64,000 bases of DNA from Petrosia ficiformis (lineage: Eukaryota; Porifera; Demospongiae; Haplosclerida; Petrosiidae), in NCBI GenBank assembly GCA_947044365.1, contig OX345646.1, forward strand, positions 2,317,327 through 2,381,326, given 5' to 3'. Below are positions 52,991 through 64,000 of this stretch, piece after piece (position 1 is the stretch's first letter; each line of letters begins with the position of its first letter). The notes under the pieces are model-generated. The model searched no databases and was not told the DNA's origin. It saw only the letters and a program-made list of their open reading frames with translations. A program made the position numbers and the translations under genes.

Positions 52991-55067
52991 AATTAGGTGA
53001 GCTAGTAATTTATGTTTTGTTGCCATGGCAATGTCTGGAGATTAGTGTATTTGTTAAAATTAATGTGTTCACCCACTAACTGTGTGGGCTGTCTTAGTGA
53101 CTTAGTCTGTCTATAATATGAGTATAATACGACTTTTTCCCGCAAAATAATCCAATCATTTGCTGTTCTACCATTTTATACAGAAATGTGGTATCCAGGA
53201 ATACCAACTTGTATTCTTAGATACCAAATTTTGTGGCACAAAATGCTTGAATAACAAGCCATGTAAAGGTAAACATTTAGAAAATACCCCTTAGTTTTCG
53301 AATATTTGATCACATATTATTATTATTATTATTATTATGCAGGTTCATTGTCTGCGTTATGTAACCATGGTGATGTACATGGCAATTTAAATTGTCAACT
53401 TGAACTGAACTACATTGTATTATTGTCTTTTAAAGATTTTATTTGATGTTATAGTTTTGTCACTTTGCTTTTAATCAAACGTAATCTGAAACAGTCAAAG
53501 TAAGAGAGAGAGGGCATGGGAAACAGAGAAGATGGTGAAGGATAAGGAACAAAGAATAGGAATATGGATGTAAAATGAGAAAATCTGAGATCTGGAATTT
53601 TGAGGATGAAGTAATTGTTAATAGGTGTGAAACAATCAACCCATAATTTGTGCACTTAACTAATAGCCACCTGGCCCTAGCCTTACGTAGTAGAAGAAAT
53701 GGGAGTGGTTGGTGATAATTATTAATAACTTCTCCACGTGTTCATGCAGAATGATGTTCTATGGCTACACTAATGAACTCTCCATGGCAACATGCTCTTG
53801 TATCCACGATGGCATGCATTCATGTCTGTGAATATATATAGGAGGAGATAGTCATTAATATATCAATCAGCAGGTGAGGGAGGTCTGTTCCTGCAACAAT
53901 ACTATTACATACTCCTATAGTAGATGTATATATGTCAGTAGGTCTATATTATAATTATACTCCTATATTACTATATGATAATGGTTATATTGTACACATA
54001 CAGCGTTCTGCCTAGGAAATTTCAATAGTCTTGTGGAGCCAGACCCAACCTACTATGAAGGGTCTGGCCAGGTGACATTATAATGTTTGTAAACTAGCAG
54101 AAGTAGGGTAGGTGATAAGAGACTGGTAGCTATTTCAAGTGGGTGTTATAAAAATGGAGCCTCGTAGAACTGTAGATTAGTGATGAGTATTTCCTGCTTC
54201 TTGTGCCATGTTGACATAAGTCGAGGGTCTATGAATACCAAATGGAAGAGATTATTAGGTGCAAATGCTAAGAAATCTGTTGGAGTGTTAGATTCTAAAT
54301 AAGATTAGAATATCATTAATTGTGACACATTTGTTCATCATCTTATGTAATTGCCCAACCCTCTAATGTACAGTATATATCAATAAAATATCACCATACA
54401 GTAACAGTAATTACTTCAATACAGTATAGTAATTACTGATGTTCAATTGACAAAAACAACAATTACTATCAAAACTACTGTTGAGCTTCTGTAGTGTGAT
54501 AATAAAACTACTGAGTAATTACTGTACTGTACAGTGACTTTTTATTGACTTGTACTGTATATTATTAAAGTGTTGTTGACAGATTGGCAGTTTAGCTTAA
54601 AGGGGTTGATCATGTAATATGATATGTTATGTGAACTATAGAATACAGACAAGGGGTGGAATATAAGATACAGTACTAATAATATTCATGTGTTATTAAA
54701 CTCTTGAGTTACCTCGGATGAAAAGAACACTATTAATCTTATCATGTTACGAGTAACTTGAGAAACTATAACTTGTGTCAACCAAATTCTCCATCTAAAT
54801 ACTCAACAGAGGTCTAATAGATCTAGACATAAACATGATTATTATAATTATGTATATACATGCCCATACGTGTACATTAACTAACCCAACACTGTTAACA
54901 TGTACATGTATATATGTATAGTTGTTTAATATTTACAAACAGTAGCCTGGGAATAATTTATACTTCTTATCTTAAGCAACCAAATTCTCAACTTCCATTG
55001 ATAGATTATTTAATATTCTGCCATTTTGTAATAGAAATAAACATTGGTATGTCTGCTTATGTGACTG
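52991..55067. other. Intergenic DNA with transposon relics
   Basis: A relic of the TAGTC/CCAGACCC family is at 54033-54078 (GGAGCCAGACCCAACCTACT then GAAGGGTCTGG). An ATT-trinucleotide run is at 53319-53337. Inverted CAGTAATTACT/AGTAATTACTG motifs lie at 54405-54535. No gene recognised. Confidence 0.4.
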
Positions 55068-55478
55068 AACAGCTCTGAAAAACCAGGCCTATGGATTAAA
55101 ATTTCAAAAATGATTGTTTTTTTTTATACCTGAACAGAGCATTACATGTACATTAGCACTAGAATGATATATCAGATATCCCAATCAAGATTTTAAAAAA
55201 ACCATAACAAGCGTTTAAATCCTCAAAGTCATTAATCTTCCATTTTGAGAAGAAAAATGCAATTAAAAAAAAATTTTAAAACTAATTCAATTCCATAAAT
55301 TTGCTTTAGCAGAGGTTAGCAAAGCACACAGCCATCTCAAATCCTCACTGAAAGGTAAGACATTAGTGAAGCTTTTTTATGTAATAAAATGGCAATGCAA
55401 CCAATAACTACCTAGTTTCTCTTGTATTTTAAAATTATCTATAAGGTTGTGTTTTCCAGAGCTGGGCACATAAATATT
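55068..55478. mobile_element. Uninterrupted copy of the CTGAGAAAACC element
   Basis: The left end ACAGCTCTGAAAAACCAGGC and right end TTGTGTTTTCCAGAGCTGG are inverted. The interior shares AAGCTTTTTTATGTAAT and GACATTAGTGAAG with the copies at 4688-5690 and 23587-26207. Its roughly 410-bp length defines the basic size of the family. Confidence 0.65.
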
Positions 55479-57560
55479 ATCATAATTATGTTTTTGTGCG
55501 ATAACAATACACATGTATAATTCATTATAGTTATATCATATTTATATTTACTTTTGACCAGAAAGAAAGAAGAAACTGCTGTTTTGTCTCAAGGACTAAG
55601 TTGTACTGGTAAGTCTGGTTTATGATTTATTCATCATTTACGTTTTGATGGTGATTGGAGCCACTGAGTGTGAATAAAAGTGATGAATGTTTATTGTAGC
55701 TGCCTCACCCCAGCAAACTAATTGTAATGCTTATACAAATTACAAAATACACCAATTAAATTATTATATCATACTATGATTATAAATACAGCATTATCAA
55801 ACTACCACCATTGTGATGTAGGATGATTATTTTTGAAACAAAATCAATTGTTTATAAATCCTAGGCCCTATACTGTCACTATAACAATATAGGACTTAAT
55901 TCTCACTTTTTTTCACTGGTATTTGTCATTTTGTTTCTCTATTTCATTTTTGTGAATTAATTATCCACTTGTCTCTCTATCTCTATTGTTAAATTGGTTC
56001 AGTTATAGTTTATACTAAGTGGTGCATCACTAATAAAAGTCATGTGTTATAGCACATAATCTGCGACCAAATTTTCCAAAAGTAAATTTCCCACAAAATA
56101 ATTTTCATCAAATGTGTATACCTATATATCACTTACTATTCCACCATTTTGTATAGGAAATCAATGAAATTTAATATCCAACTATGTATTGGCTAGCTTC
56201 TCAGAATAACAAACAGTTGTGTCTTTTTTTTTTTTGCAAATGTGGTCATGATGTACAAATTCTAACAATATACATAAGTTATGTAAATAGGTGGAACTGC
56301 ATGAACAATATGAAGTTGATATATGTTAATTAATGAAACTGCTAAGTTTAACTGTTGGATAATTACATACTCCAAAATAAACAGAGTATTGATTTTAAAG
56401 CATTAAAACAGACCTACCATTATGATGGTGATTATTATAATACCAATTATCCTAAGACTCATACTTCATCATGTTATGGCTATCATTATGTTGATATTTA
56501 CTTCACGTTGGTTCTTCAGATTTGGGGAGATCACTGACATCACCTCCTGAGCAGTCCATTGATTTGACCTTTAATAATATGCTGTATGCTATGTAGTGTG
56601 TAACACCCCTTATCATTTGATCAAGAAGACCACTCTGAACTAAAATGTGTGTCGATTTTTTTTAGAAGACTGATGACTTGTGTTACATTGTTTGTTGTTT
56701 GATTCGGATAGCATAATTATGTTTTTGTATATACAGTATATATTATTATAAAGAATAATTATCATTAATTTTGTTGTAAAAAGAAGTACTCTATATTTGG
56801 ATCGCGCAGAACCGTTTCGAAGGGGCGGATTCCAGCCTAATAAATATAAGTGCTGCGCTGATCAACATTCTCCTACAGTAGAGACTATCGCTGGACACTA
56901 GGCATATATATGTTGTGTTATTAGCAATGTCATCAGTGGTGATTAATCATATGCATTTTTCCCTTTATTATAGTGTACAGCTACGTGATTATCCTCCATT
57001 ATAATCTTCAGAAGAAGTCGGCGGTTGAGAACTGACATAGTCTCGCGACCCCTCGTCAAGTTGCTGGGCGGCATAATTATATTTAGTCCCTGCTGATTCA
57101 ATCAAAGTGCACTCTGTATTGGATAGGCTCGATCATAACAGGTATATTTGTGTTCTGTCATGTTATAGACACATGTAAGTCAAATGTTAGTCTCAAAAAC
57201 ATTCAAACCTTTTCAGGGGCAAATGTTAGACATAATGAAGAAGTTTCTCGTTAGTTCCAAGGAAAGGACAATTATTAAATTTTCCAATTGAAAAACTCCA
57301 GAACACTTGAAGCCATGTCCCCAAACTTTGAAAGCAAAGACAACTAAGTAGAAATCCTAAAGTTAAAAACTATGTATGTATGTATTTCTTTCATAAAGTT
57401 GATGAGTTTTGAAATGGCAAAATAAACTATTTCTGCATCGTGGATAAAGAAGGGTTTTTGAAAGAAACTTAAAACTTACACAGAGGCAATTTTTACCTTA
57501 CTTACTGTGGTGACTAGCACTATTTCACCCAATCAGATTCTATCTTCGCGTTACGTTGTG
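55479..57560. other. Intergenic DNA, possible upstream exons of the right-hand Roc-COR paralogue
   Basis: A stretch at about 55561-55611 (KKEETAVLSQGLSCT between a TTTTGACCAG acceptor and a GTAAGTCT donor) has good splice borders and could be a small exon, but I cannot link it to the gene. A CATAGTCTCGCGACC relic of the TAGTC family is at 57038. No other gene recognised. Confidence 0.35.
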
Positions 57561-57655
57561 CCTGATGGCGTTAAAAAAGGATAGTAGAACACATTTCCGC
57601 AAAGCAAAGAAACACAAGCCTTTGCGTTATTTTGTGAACCAGCCTTAAGTGAACA
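57561..57655. repeat. Harbinger-like terminal repeat fragment
   Basis: GCCTTTGCGTTATTTTGTGA followed by ACCAGCCTTAAG resembles the Harbinger termini at about 16642 and 20630 (GTATTGTGAACAAGGCTTAA). It is probably a non-autonomous relative. Confidence 0.45.
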
Positions 57656-57738
57656 ATGATTCTATCAAAAAATATTTCTTTAAGCTGAGATCTTTCTATA
57701 ATTATGTATGGTATATTTAAAGGGTATATCTTATGTTA

Positions 57739-58026
57739 ACTAGTGTTGTTTTACTGTGGCTATAGCGACCACTTTTAGTTATAGTTATAGTATGCCTAGT
57801 TTAGTTATAGTTATAGTTAAATAACTAAAATAATATTAGGCTTACTAAAAGGGTTTTAGTTTTAGTTAACTATATAACTAAAAGTGCCCATTATTGGCCA
57901 TTTTTCATTTTAGTTAGTTATAGTTACTGCAATATACTTGTAATTTAGTTATAGTTTAGTTAACTAAAAGTCACAATGCCTTACTAAAAAGGGGTTTTAG
58001 TTAGTGTTAACTAAAACAACACTAAT
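57739..58026. mobile_element. MITE made of TTAGTTATAG repeats
   Basis: CTAGTGTTGTTTTACT and AAAACAACACTAATG are inverted ends. The interior is filled with TTTTAGTTATAG and its complement in many copies. Related to 50255-50446. Confidence 0.6.
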
Positions 58027-60150
58027 GTTAACCAATTTTTACAATAATCCCTATATCCACTTTCATTAATAATTTGTTATTATTTTTGTTGTTTTTCATG
58101 TAATAATAATTATTTCTTAATAATTTCAGGATTACACAGACCAACTAATAATGCAAGGTGCTCACGGTCAATTTTTAACAGGTACTTTCATCTACTATAT
58201 TTACTATTTTAAAACACAAAACACAAAAGTTTGAGTACAAACTATAAATAATCGAATTTTTTTGGATTGCAATGCTATCCATGGTGTTTATTCTAGAAGT
58301 ATATATAACTCTTTGGTGACTTAGAGGAGCATGCTAGAAATTCATTACTAATGAAACATTAATTAGCAACAAAAGTAAAATAACTACTTCCATATAACAC
58401 TATACTTATGTAGGGATAATAATATAATAATAATGAGAGACAGCTTTAGTAAATCTCAACTTTAGTCATCTTTAGAATACATAGCAACCTTAGTCTACTT
58501 TAACTTTCTCTGCTTAAATAAATAGGAATTATACATGCACACCTTAGCTTTCATACAAAAAATAACATACTGAAACATACTAAATGGGTACCAGATTGCA
58601 CTAGAATCAGTCTCATCATACTATTTAAATTTTTATGAAACCTTCAGTGTCAACAGTGTTTGCAGAACAGTTGTCATACAACAAGTAGAGAGGTGGTGGC
58701 TGCCTTACCACACTTGTGACATACATGTAAAAAATTTTCCACGTGGAAGTGGTGGGATTAGCTTCCCCCCTAAACAAACATCTCTAATAGAACCCCGAGT
58801 ATGTACATTATAACATACAAATGAGACAAGTCTCAGTACTTCATAAATCAAATGCCCATTGAACACGTTTACAAACAAAAATATGAGTTGATAGATATTA
58901 TGTGTAATACTGATTACTATAAATTATTTGTATCTATATTATATTGTAGATAACTACCAGAAAGCTTTTGAAGATGCTGTCAAGAAACGTGGTTCCTTCC
59001 ATGCTTGTACGCTCATTGCTTGCCTTTTGGACCATCTGGATCCGGAAAAACTAGTCTCCTACATCGTCTTTTGGGCAAACCTTTAGAAACACTAGCTACA
59101 CATCATAATTCACCCAGCTCTTTAAGAAGTGATGATGATGTCATGGTTCCAAAATATATTATAGCTGCTGGTGGCAAATGGTATGAGATACCAGATCTAA
59201 AAGGTGTGGTAAATACACTTGCTGCTAATCCTTTTTTATATTCAATCCCACTCCCTACACTATTGGAATTCCAAAAACCTATGAATCCAGTTCCTGATGA
59301 AATACATAAAACAAATCTCATAGCTTATCTTCGAGATGACAATATGTTAGACTCTATCAAAAACATTGATATGAGCAAATTTCAAAAACTTCTCAATGAT
59401 GCCACGATCATAATATATAATGACACTGGAAGTCAGCCAGAATTCCTAGAGATGGTGACTCCCCTAATTGGTGGTTCTGCCATTTGTATTTTTATGTTTA
59501 GCTTGGCGCAAGGTCTAGACAGTAAATATACTGTCTCCTGTGGTTCGTCCAACAGCGAATATCATCTTTCTTTCACTGTCAAGGAAGTTTTTATGCTCTT
59601 TCTTTACAGCATTGCCAATTATCGCGGTGTATCACATGGTAATGTACTCAAAAGTAGAGTCTCTCCTCTTTCTATTGTTGTAGTAGGAACACACAAAAAT
59701 TTAGTAAGTGAACGAAGGGTGAGTGAGATTGACAAAGAGCTAAAAGAAGCTGTAGAGGCAACTTCCTTGCATGAAAGTGGTGCCTTTGAATACTTTTCAG
59801 AGAAGCAACTTATTATAACAGTCGATAACTACCATGACAACGATGATAGTGCTTCTTTTAGAAATGTGGTGGAAAGGATAATTAAAAAAGATGGATCTCC
59901 ATACAGAATTGAGTTCCCTATACCCTGGTTTACTCTTGATTTGGCTTTGAGAGATCTTCCGTCAATTTTGACCTATAAGGAGTGTATAAAAATAGCAAAG
60001 AAATTTGATATCTCGGAGGAAGATTTGCCAAGTTGCTTGTGGTTCCTCCATCATAGAACAGGCAGTATTCGTTACTATGGTAGTGTTTCAGAGCTGAAAC
60101 ATATTGTCATCGTACGACCAACTGTGATTTTTAGGGCAATCTCCAAGTTA

Positions 60151-60155
60151 GTTAC
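60151..60155. repeat. Target-site duplication (GTTAC) of the deleted Gypsy element
   Basis: GTTAC precedes the left LTR and follows the right LTR (62827-62831). Confidence 0.88.
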
Positions 60156-60294
60156 TGTAACAAGACTTGATTGAATTGGAGATATTAACTCTCTTTAATA
60201 ATAATTTGCAAGGGTTTATATAGACAGACAGGATGAGACAATTAGACAGACAACATTATATAGGATTATAATACTAACAATGTCCATTGTTACA
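60156..60294 (-). repeat. 3' LTR of the deleted Gypsy element (shortened)
   Basis: 139 bp, lacking about 32 bases present near the end of the other LTR (the AAAAGAACAACTATAATCAT region at 62770). Confidence 0.88.
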
Positions 60295-60323
60295 CTGCCC
60301 TCTTCCAAAAGTCTTTACTGTTT

Positions 60324-61324
60324 TCAGAATGTCAATCGATCGGGTTGTCGTACATTACTTCTGAGGCGCCCACTCCAGTATTGACCACCGCGAGTGTTTG
60401 TGTTTCTCACTTGATCAGTCAATGCACTTGTGTCATTATCAGTACTAGCTGGGATTAGAACCAGTACTTCCTCATGAGTGTCATCTGGATCACTGTAATG
60501 TCCTCCATCAGAGTTGTGCTCGATTGACTTTGTAGAACTTCTTGAGTAACATGGTTTTAATCTATTAAAATGGACAACTGACTGGCGTTTCTTTTGTCCT
60601 TCCTTTAGCTCATCTAATTGAATTCTATATGTCACATCAGACAAAACATCTAAAATTGTATATGGTCCTTTCCAGGGACGAAGGAACTTACGAGATTGAC
60701 CCTTACAAGTAACAGGTAAATATAGCCATACTTGTCTCCAATCTTGTACCTTCCTCCAAATACGCGAGAATCATAGTGATCCTTTTGACGCTTTTGGGCT
60801 ACTTTCGTCTTTTCACGGACTTGACTAAAAATTCTTTCCATCCCTTCTCGTAGTTTATTGACATAATGGGAATGTCCAACAGGGTGATCTGGGGGTCTTC
60901 CAAACATAACATCCACTGGGAGCCGGATCTCTCTGCTAAACATGAGTTTGAATGGAGTGAAGCCAGTAGTTTCATGAACACTAGCTCGATATGCTAGCAT
61001 GACTGTTGGTAGACACATTTCCCAATCTTCATGCTTTTCCAATACAACAGTTAGCATCATTAAGATTGTCCTGTTCATTCTTTCTACTAGGCCATCTGAC
61101 TGGGGATGGTAAGGTGATGTTCGTGTTTTCTTTATGTCCAATAGATCACATATTTCTGAAAAGAGGTGTGATTCAAAGTTCCTCCCTTGATCTGTATGGA
61201 TCGAATTGGGAGCTCCATAGCGACAGATCCATTCATTGACCAGTTTATTGGCTACTGTGGGTGCTTCTTGGTTTGGTATAGCATAGGCTTCTGACCAGCG
61301 AGTGAAATAGTCACTTATTACCAA
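60324..61324 (-). pseudogene. Integrase and C-terminal tail of the deleted Gypsy element
   Basis: The first frame (61324-60650) reads SDYFTRWSEAYAI, HTDQGRNFESHLFSEI, SPYHPQSDGLVERMNRTI (core with the second Asp and the Glu) and a GPY/F-type region. A one-base loss at about 60737 (GGAGACAAGTATGG, where an inverted duplicate at about 61419 keeps GGAGACAAAGTATGG) shifts the frame. The tail continues at 60644-60324 (VTYRIQLDELKEGQKKRQSV, RLKPC). The zinc finger and first catalytic Asp region are missing. Confidence 0.8.
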
Positions 61325-61432
61325 GATATACTTGTTTCCCGCTCTAGTGATTGGTAATAAGTGACTATTTCACTCGCTGGTCTCGCGTATTTGGAGGAAG
61401 GTACAAGATTGGAGACAAAGTATGGCTATATT
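61293..61432. repeat. Inverted patch inside the deleted Gypsy element
   Basis: GACCAGCGAGTGAAATAGTC at about 61294 is followed about 60 bp later by its inverse (GACTATTTCACTCGCTGGTC). That is fused to the inverse of 60722-60770 (CGCGTATTTGGAGGAAGGTA ... GACAAAGTATGGCTATA). The patch sits where reverse transcriptase should be. Confidence 0.85.
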
Positions 61433-61492
61433 TTTTTTTTTTACTCTGCATGGCTTGTTCAGTAGTAATGAGTTCAGTTGACTTGTTACCAA

Positions 61493-62638
61493 TTAGAAGT
61501 CGATGTTTAGATCAATAGTACAAGCATGTGGAATCAGGAAATCAGTTCCCAATAAACAGTCATGAGTAATATCATTAGTGATCATTGCTTCATGGTTATA
61601 TTTTATTCCAGCAATTGATATGCTTACTGGCATTACTCCCAGGATGGATAGAGGCTGGCCGTTTGCAACCACGACTGGTGTAGATACTGATTGATTCAAT
61701 TCAGTCTCTTTGGGCAATTCCAAGAAAGATTTATTTACAATAGTAACAGCAGATCCTGTGTCAACTAGTATTTTTGTTTCTTTATCATTTATGATCCCTG
61801 ACACATAAACTGCTCCCTCAGAGATACTGTTGCTACCTCCTGTCATTCGTGCTGTGCAGTTCCTTTTTATGTGTCCAAGTTTGCCACAAATCCAGCATCT
61901 TACTTGCTTGGCCGAATATCGCACCGGGACCATTGGTCTATTGGTCTGCAGTAGTTTAATCTGTCTACCCAGTTGTTCTAATATCTCCGTATTTCTTTGG
62001 ACGGCATGTTGTAGTTCGACGTTGGTAGATATGACTGCTACTCCACTTGGTTTAATCTCTTCTTGGTCACTGGACGTAGATAAATTGTATATTTCTGTAG
62101 CAGAAGTCTGCATACGCTTTCTAGCAGACCTTGCAGCATACAACTCCTTTGCTATTCGACGTGCTTCATCTAGGGAAACAGGGGCTTGTTGTAGTAGTCT
62201 TTCTTGAATGAAATCAGCTCTCACGCCCGCAATGAAGCGATCCCTGACTAAGTTCATCCTCGTTCCCGCTTCCATTTCGGGATACGCACGGTTCACCAGA
62301 TCGACAATAGCATCAACAAATTCATCGAATGATTCAGAAGGTTTTTGGCACCTTTGTCCAAACTGAAAGCAGAGTTCAGCTTCACCAGTAGTTGGGGCAA
62401 AACGTTTTTTCAGTGCTCCCACTAGTTGTTTATAATCCCTAACTTGTTCTTCGGTTAAACCCAGCAAGTCAAAAGCCCGGAAAGCACTATCATCTAACAA
62501 GGACAACAGAGCATCTGATATCTGCTCATCTGCAACCTTAACAGCTTTGGCATAAGACTCAAACCGCTTCACCCAGAGGGAGAAGTCACTTCCAACAGCA
62601 TAAGGTTTTGGAGCTTTGACGTATGCTTGAACTGCCAT
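61493..62638 (-). CDS. Gag and aspartic protease of the deleted Gypsy element
   Basis: A 381-codon frame from the ATG at 62638. The N-terminal Gag domain (SDFSLWVKRFESYAKAVKVA ... LKKRFAPTTGEAEL) precedes a CCHC knuckle CWICGKLGHIKRNC at about residue 255. An aspartic protease follows, with ILVDTGSAVTIV and a LLGTDFL flap-distal motif. It ends in a stop just before the deleted region, so in an intact relative it would probably continue into the polymerase. The frame is undamaged. Confidence 0.85.
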   Translation of the reverse strand: MAVQAYVKAPKPYAVGSDFSLWVKRFESYAKAVKVADEQISDALLSLLDDSAFRAFDLLGLTEEQVRDYKQLVGALKKRFAPTTGEAELCFQFGQRCQKPSESFDEFVDAIVDLVNRAYPEMEAGTRMNLVRDRFIAGVRADFIQERLLQQAPVSLDEARRIAKELYAARSARKRMQTSATEIYNLSTSSDQEEIKPSGVAVISTNVELQHAVQRNTEILEQLGRQIKLLQTNRPMVPVRYSAKQVRCWICGKLGHIKRNCTARMTGGSNSISEGAVYVSGIINDKETKILVDTGSAVTIVNKSFLELPKETELNQSVSTPVVVANGQPLSILGVMPVSISIAGIKYNHEAMITNDITHDCLLGTDFLIPHACTIDLNIDF

Positions 62639-62655
62639 CCCACCTCTGCCACCAA

Positions 62656-62826
62656 TGTAACAAGACTTGATTGAATTGGAGATATTAACTCTCTTTAATA
62701 ATAATTTGCAAGGGTTTATATAGACAGACAGGATGAGACAATTAGACAGACAACATTATATAGGATTACAAAAAGAACAACTATAATCATGTAATACTTA
62801 TAATACTAACAATGTCCATTGTTACA
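62656..62826 (-). repeat. 5' LTR of the deleted Gypsy element
   Basis: 171 bp, TGTAACAAG...TTGTTACA on the + strand, followed by the GTTAC duplication. Confidence 0.9.
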
Positions 62827-64000
62827 GTTACTAACACCTTCACTAGAGAAAATGTTCCATTATCTCAGGTTGAGAAATTAAAAATTTTGGGTTTATTGAA
62901 AAGAAATATCCTTGAAAGTATTTTCGCACGTCATCACAAAAAGCTTCAGATGTCTTGTGATGTATTTATAGCTCTTCTTAATAAGTTAAACATTCTTGAG
63001 CCTTCACATGATCCCGAGTTAGGTGATTATTTTTTCCTTGTGCTTTGGTTCATGCACCAATTGCAGATCCTCCCTCTGAAGTCAATCTTGATCCTCTTTT
63101 AGTGTTGTTTAAGGGAGAGTTTGTTCCCCGAGGAGTTTTTAGTAGACTACTTGTATTCTTGTTGCGTGAGATGGAATGGAGAATTCAGCGTCGCAAAGAT
63201 TTGCCTCTTCTCTATTGTGATCAAGCATCTTTTGACGATGGTAAAGATTGCCTTATTACTCTGCGAGCCACAGCTAAATGTTTAGAAGTATTTGTAGAAA
63301 GTAAGCAAGCTAGCGACATAACGAACTCTCTGTATAATATTCGTCAAATTCTTGAAATAGGGGTCTTTAATGCATGCAAGAGTCTACTATACGATCAATC
63401 ATTTTGCACTCCAAAGTTTGGGTTTTACTGTAATCTTCCAGAATGTGCAAGACACATTGCTGAGATTGATCTTACGAATAAAGAGATTGAGTGTTCTCTT
63501 ACTAATAGGAGATATCCTGTAAACAAGAAGAGAGAGTATTGGTTTATTACTGATAAACCAGGTTAGTTAATAGTAATAATTATGATAGTTATAGATGTGT
63601 GTATTAACACGATTACATATAAAGAGATTATCTCCTGAAATTTATGAAGATAAGATTTTAATTATATATATATCAATTGTGCTGTTCAATCAATCACTGA
63701 TGACCGAATGAATAATCTTAGTTTAATACTACAATTTTATTCGATTTCTAGTGTGCTCTACATGATATGATTTATTCATTATTCAGGTTTTCCCAAAATC
63801 AGTGAAAATGCTGTCAAGAAAGCAAAACAGAAAATATGCAGTCGATGTAATGAAATGCCAAATGCTCAAGGAATTATCTTTGTTATTGGTATGTTTGACT
63901 TAGTCGAGACTGATGATATCGTTGAACGCATGTCTTCCATCTTTCATGATAATTAGAATTTTTCAGTTTATCGTGAAAAGATTGTTACTAGTACAGACTT

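Larger units (their letters stand above)
60156..62826 (-). mobile_element. Internally deleted Ty3/Gypsy element in a coding exon
   Basis: LTRs are at 60156-60294 (139 bp) and 62656-62826 (171 bp), both TGTAACAAG...TTGTTACA. They are nearly identical except for about 32 bases missing from the left one. On the - strand a TGGTGGCAGAGGTGGGA primer-binding-like sequence runs into the gag ATG. Gag plus protease and an integrase remain, but reverse transcriptase and RNase H are gone. In their place is a roughly 100-bp patch of inverted integrase sequence (about 61345-61432). The element cannot move on its own. Confidence 0.9.
58130..64000 (+). pseudogene. Paralogue of the Roc/COR-like gene, split by a Gypsy insertion; runs off the window
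   Basis: Visible exons: 58130-58181 (DYTDQLIMQGAHGQFLT), 58950-63561 (interrupted), 63787-63888, and from 63967 past the window end, with GT-AG borders in phase 1. The main exon has a P-loop GPSGSGKTSLLHRLLGKP, a G3-like NDTGSQPEF, a G4-like VGTHKN (THKD family), and a COR-like part IPWFTLDLALRDLPS ... LPSCLWFLHHRTGSIRYYG. A Gypsy element sits at 60156-62826 inside coding sequence, flanked by GTTAC; the frame agrees across it. Two further breaks exist: one near 58990-59004 before the P-loop, and one in a T-run at about 63031 (YFF then the PCAL block in another frame, which aligns with YFLPCALP of the left-hand paralogue). No ankyrin exons are seen upstream within the window. It is probably non-functional on this chromosome unless the insertion is polymorphic. 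Confidence 0.75.

Noticed and set aside
56355..56537. 60-codon Tyr-rich frame on the + strand
   Set aside because: AT-rich, no motif, no splice partners; likely chance.
1..64000. tRNA genes
   Set aside because: I looked for the GGTTCGAATCC-type B-box and cloverleaf pairs and saw none that were convincing; a tRNA-scanning program would be decisive.

Overview
This is a window of animal nuclear DNA. It is AT-rich, it has short GT-AG introns, and it is crowded with eukaryotic transposons. The host gene content (a RING/TRAF-zinc-finger/multi-MATH protein, an ankyrin plus Roc-COR-like GTPase protein and a paralogue of it, and a sugar-epimerase/glycosyltransferase fusion) together with the transposon mix suggests a non-bilaterian metazoan, most likely a demosponge. 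The species is an inference; no database was consulted. I found no operons, CRISPR arrays or intact tRNA genes.

Left part (1-26 kb) is a transposon graveyard. It opens with a palindrome-rich minisatellite (1.63-4.23 kb) that was invaded by a hAT-type MITE with a perfect 8-bp target duplication. Next come TAGTC-ended elements with 9-bp target duplications, one of which carries a zinc-binding exon-like sequence, and a three-layer nest at 7.55-12.23 kb (hAT-like element, an RPA-like-protein element, and a non-LTR retrotransposon with a restriction-like endonuclease). A long inverted duplication of a C2H2 zinc-finger exon flanks a 33-bp minisatellite. A scrambled PIF/Harbinger transposon keeps both its transposase (broken) and its MADF-BESS partner gene (three exons). 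It is followed by the decayed epimerase/glycosyltransferase gene (21.5-23.1 kb) and a piece of 28S rRNA joined to the 3' part of a LINE.

Middle (26-48 kb) holds the two best genes. On the + strand, 27.03-30.60 kb, is a five-exon RING-TRAF-zinc-finger-coiled-coil protein with three tandem MATH domains, followed by a stray copy of part of its second exon. On the - strand, 47.05 to 32.05 kb, is a twelve-exon ankyrin/Roc-COR-like gene in which seven of the ankyrin-region exons encode almost exactly one repeat each. Its second intron contains a complete Ty3/Gypsy retrotransposon with two LTRs that I read as identical.

Right part (48-64 kb) holds decayed transposon coding sequence, a P-loop remnant of a third Roc-like gene, several MITEs, and a + strand paralogue of the Roc-COR gene (58.1 kb to beyond the window end). 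That paralogue's main exon is split by a second, internally deleted and partly inverted Gypsy element with a 5-bp target duplication, and it also has two small frame breaks. The TRAF-like gene and the Roc-COR-like genes look like a cluster of intracellular signalling or immune-type genes that is being reshaped by transposon insertions.
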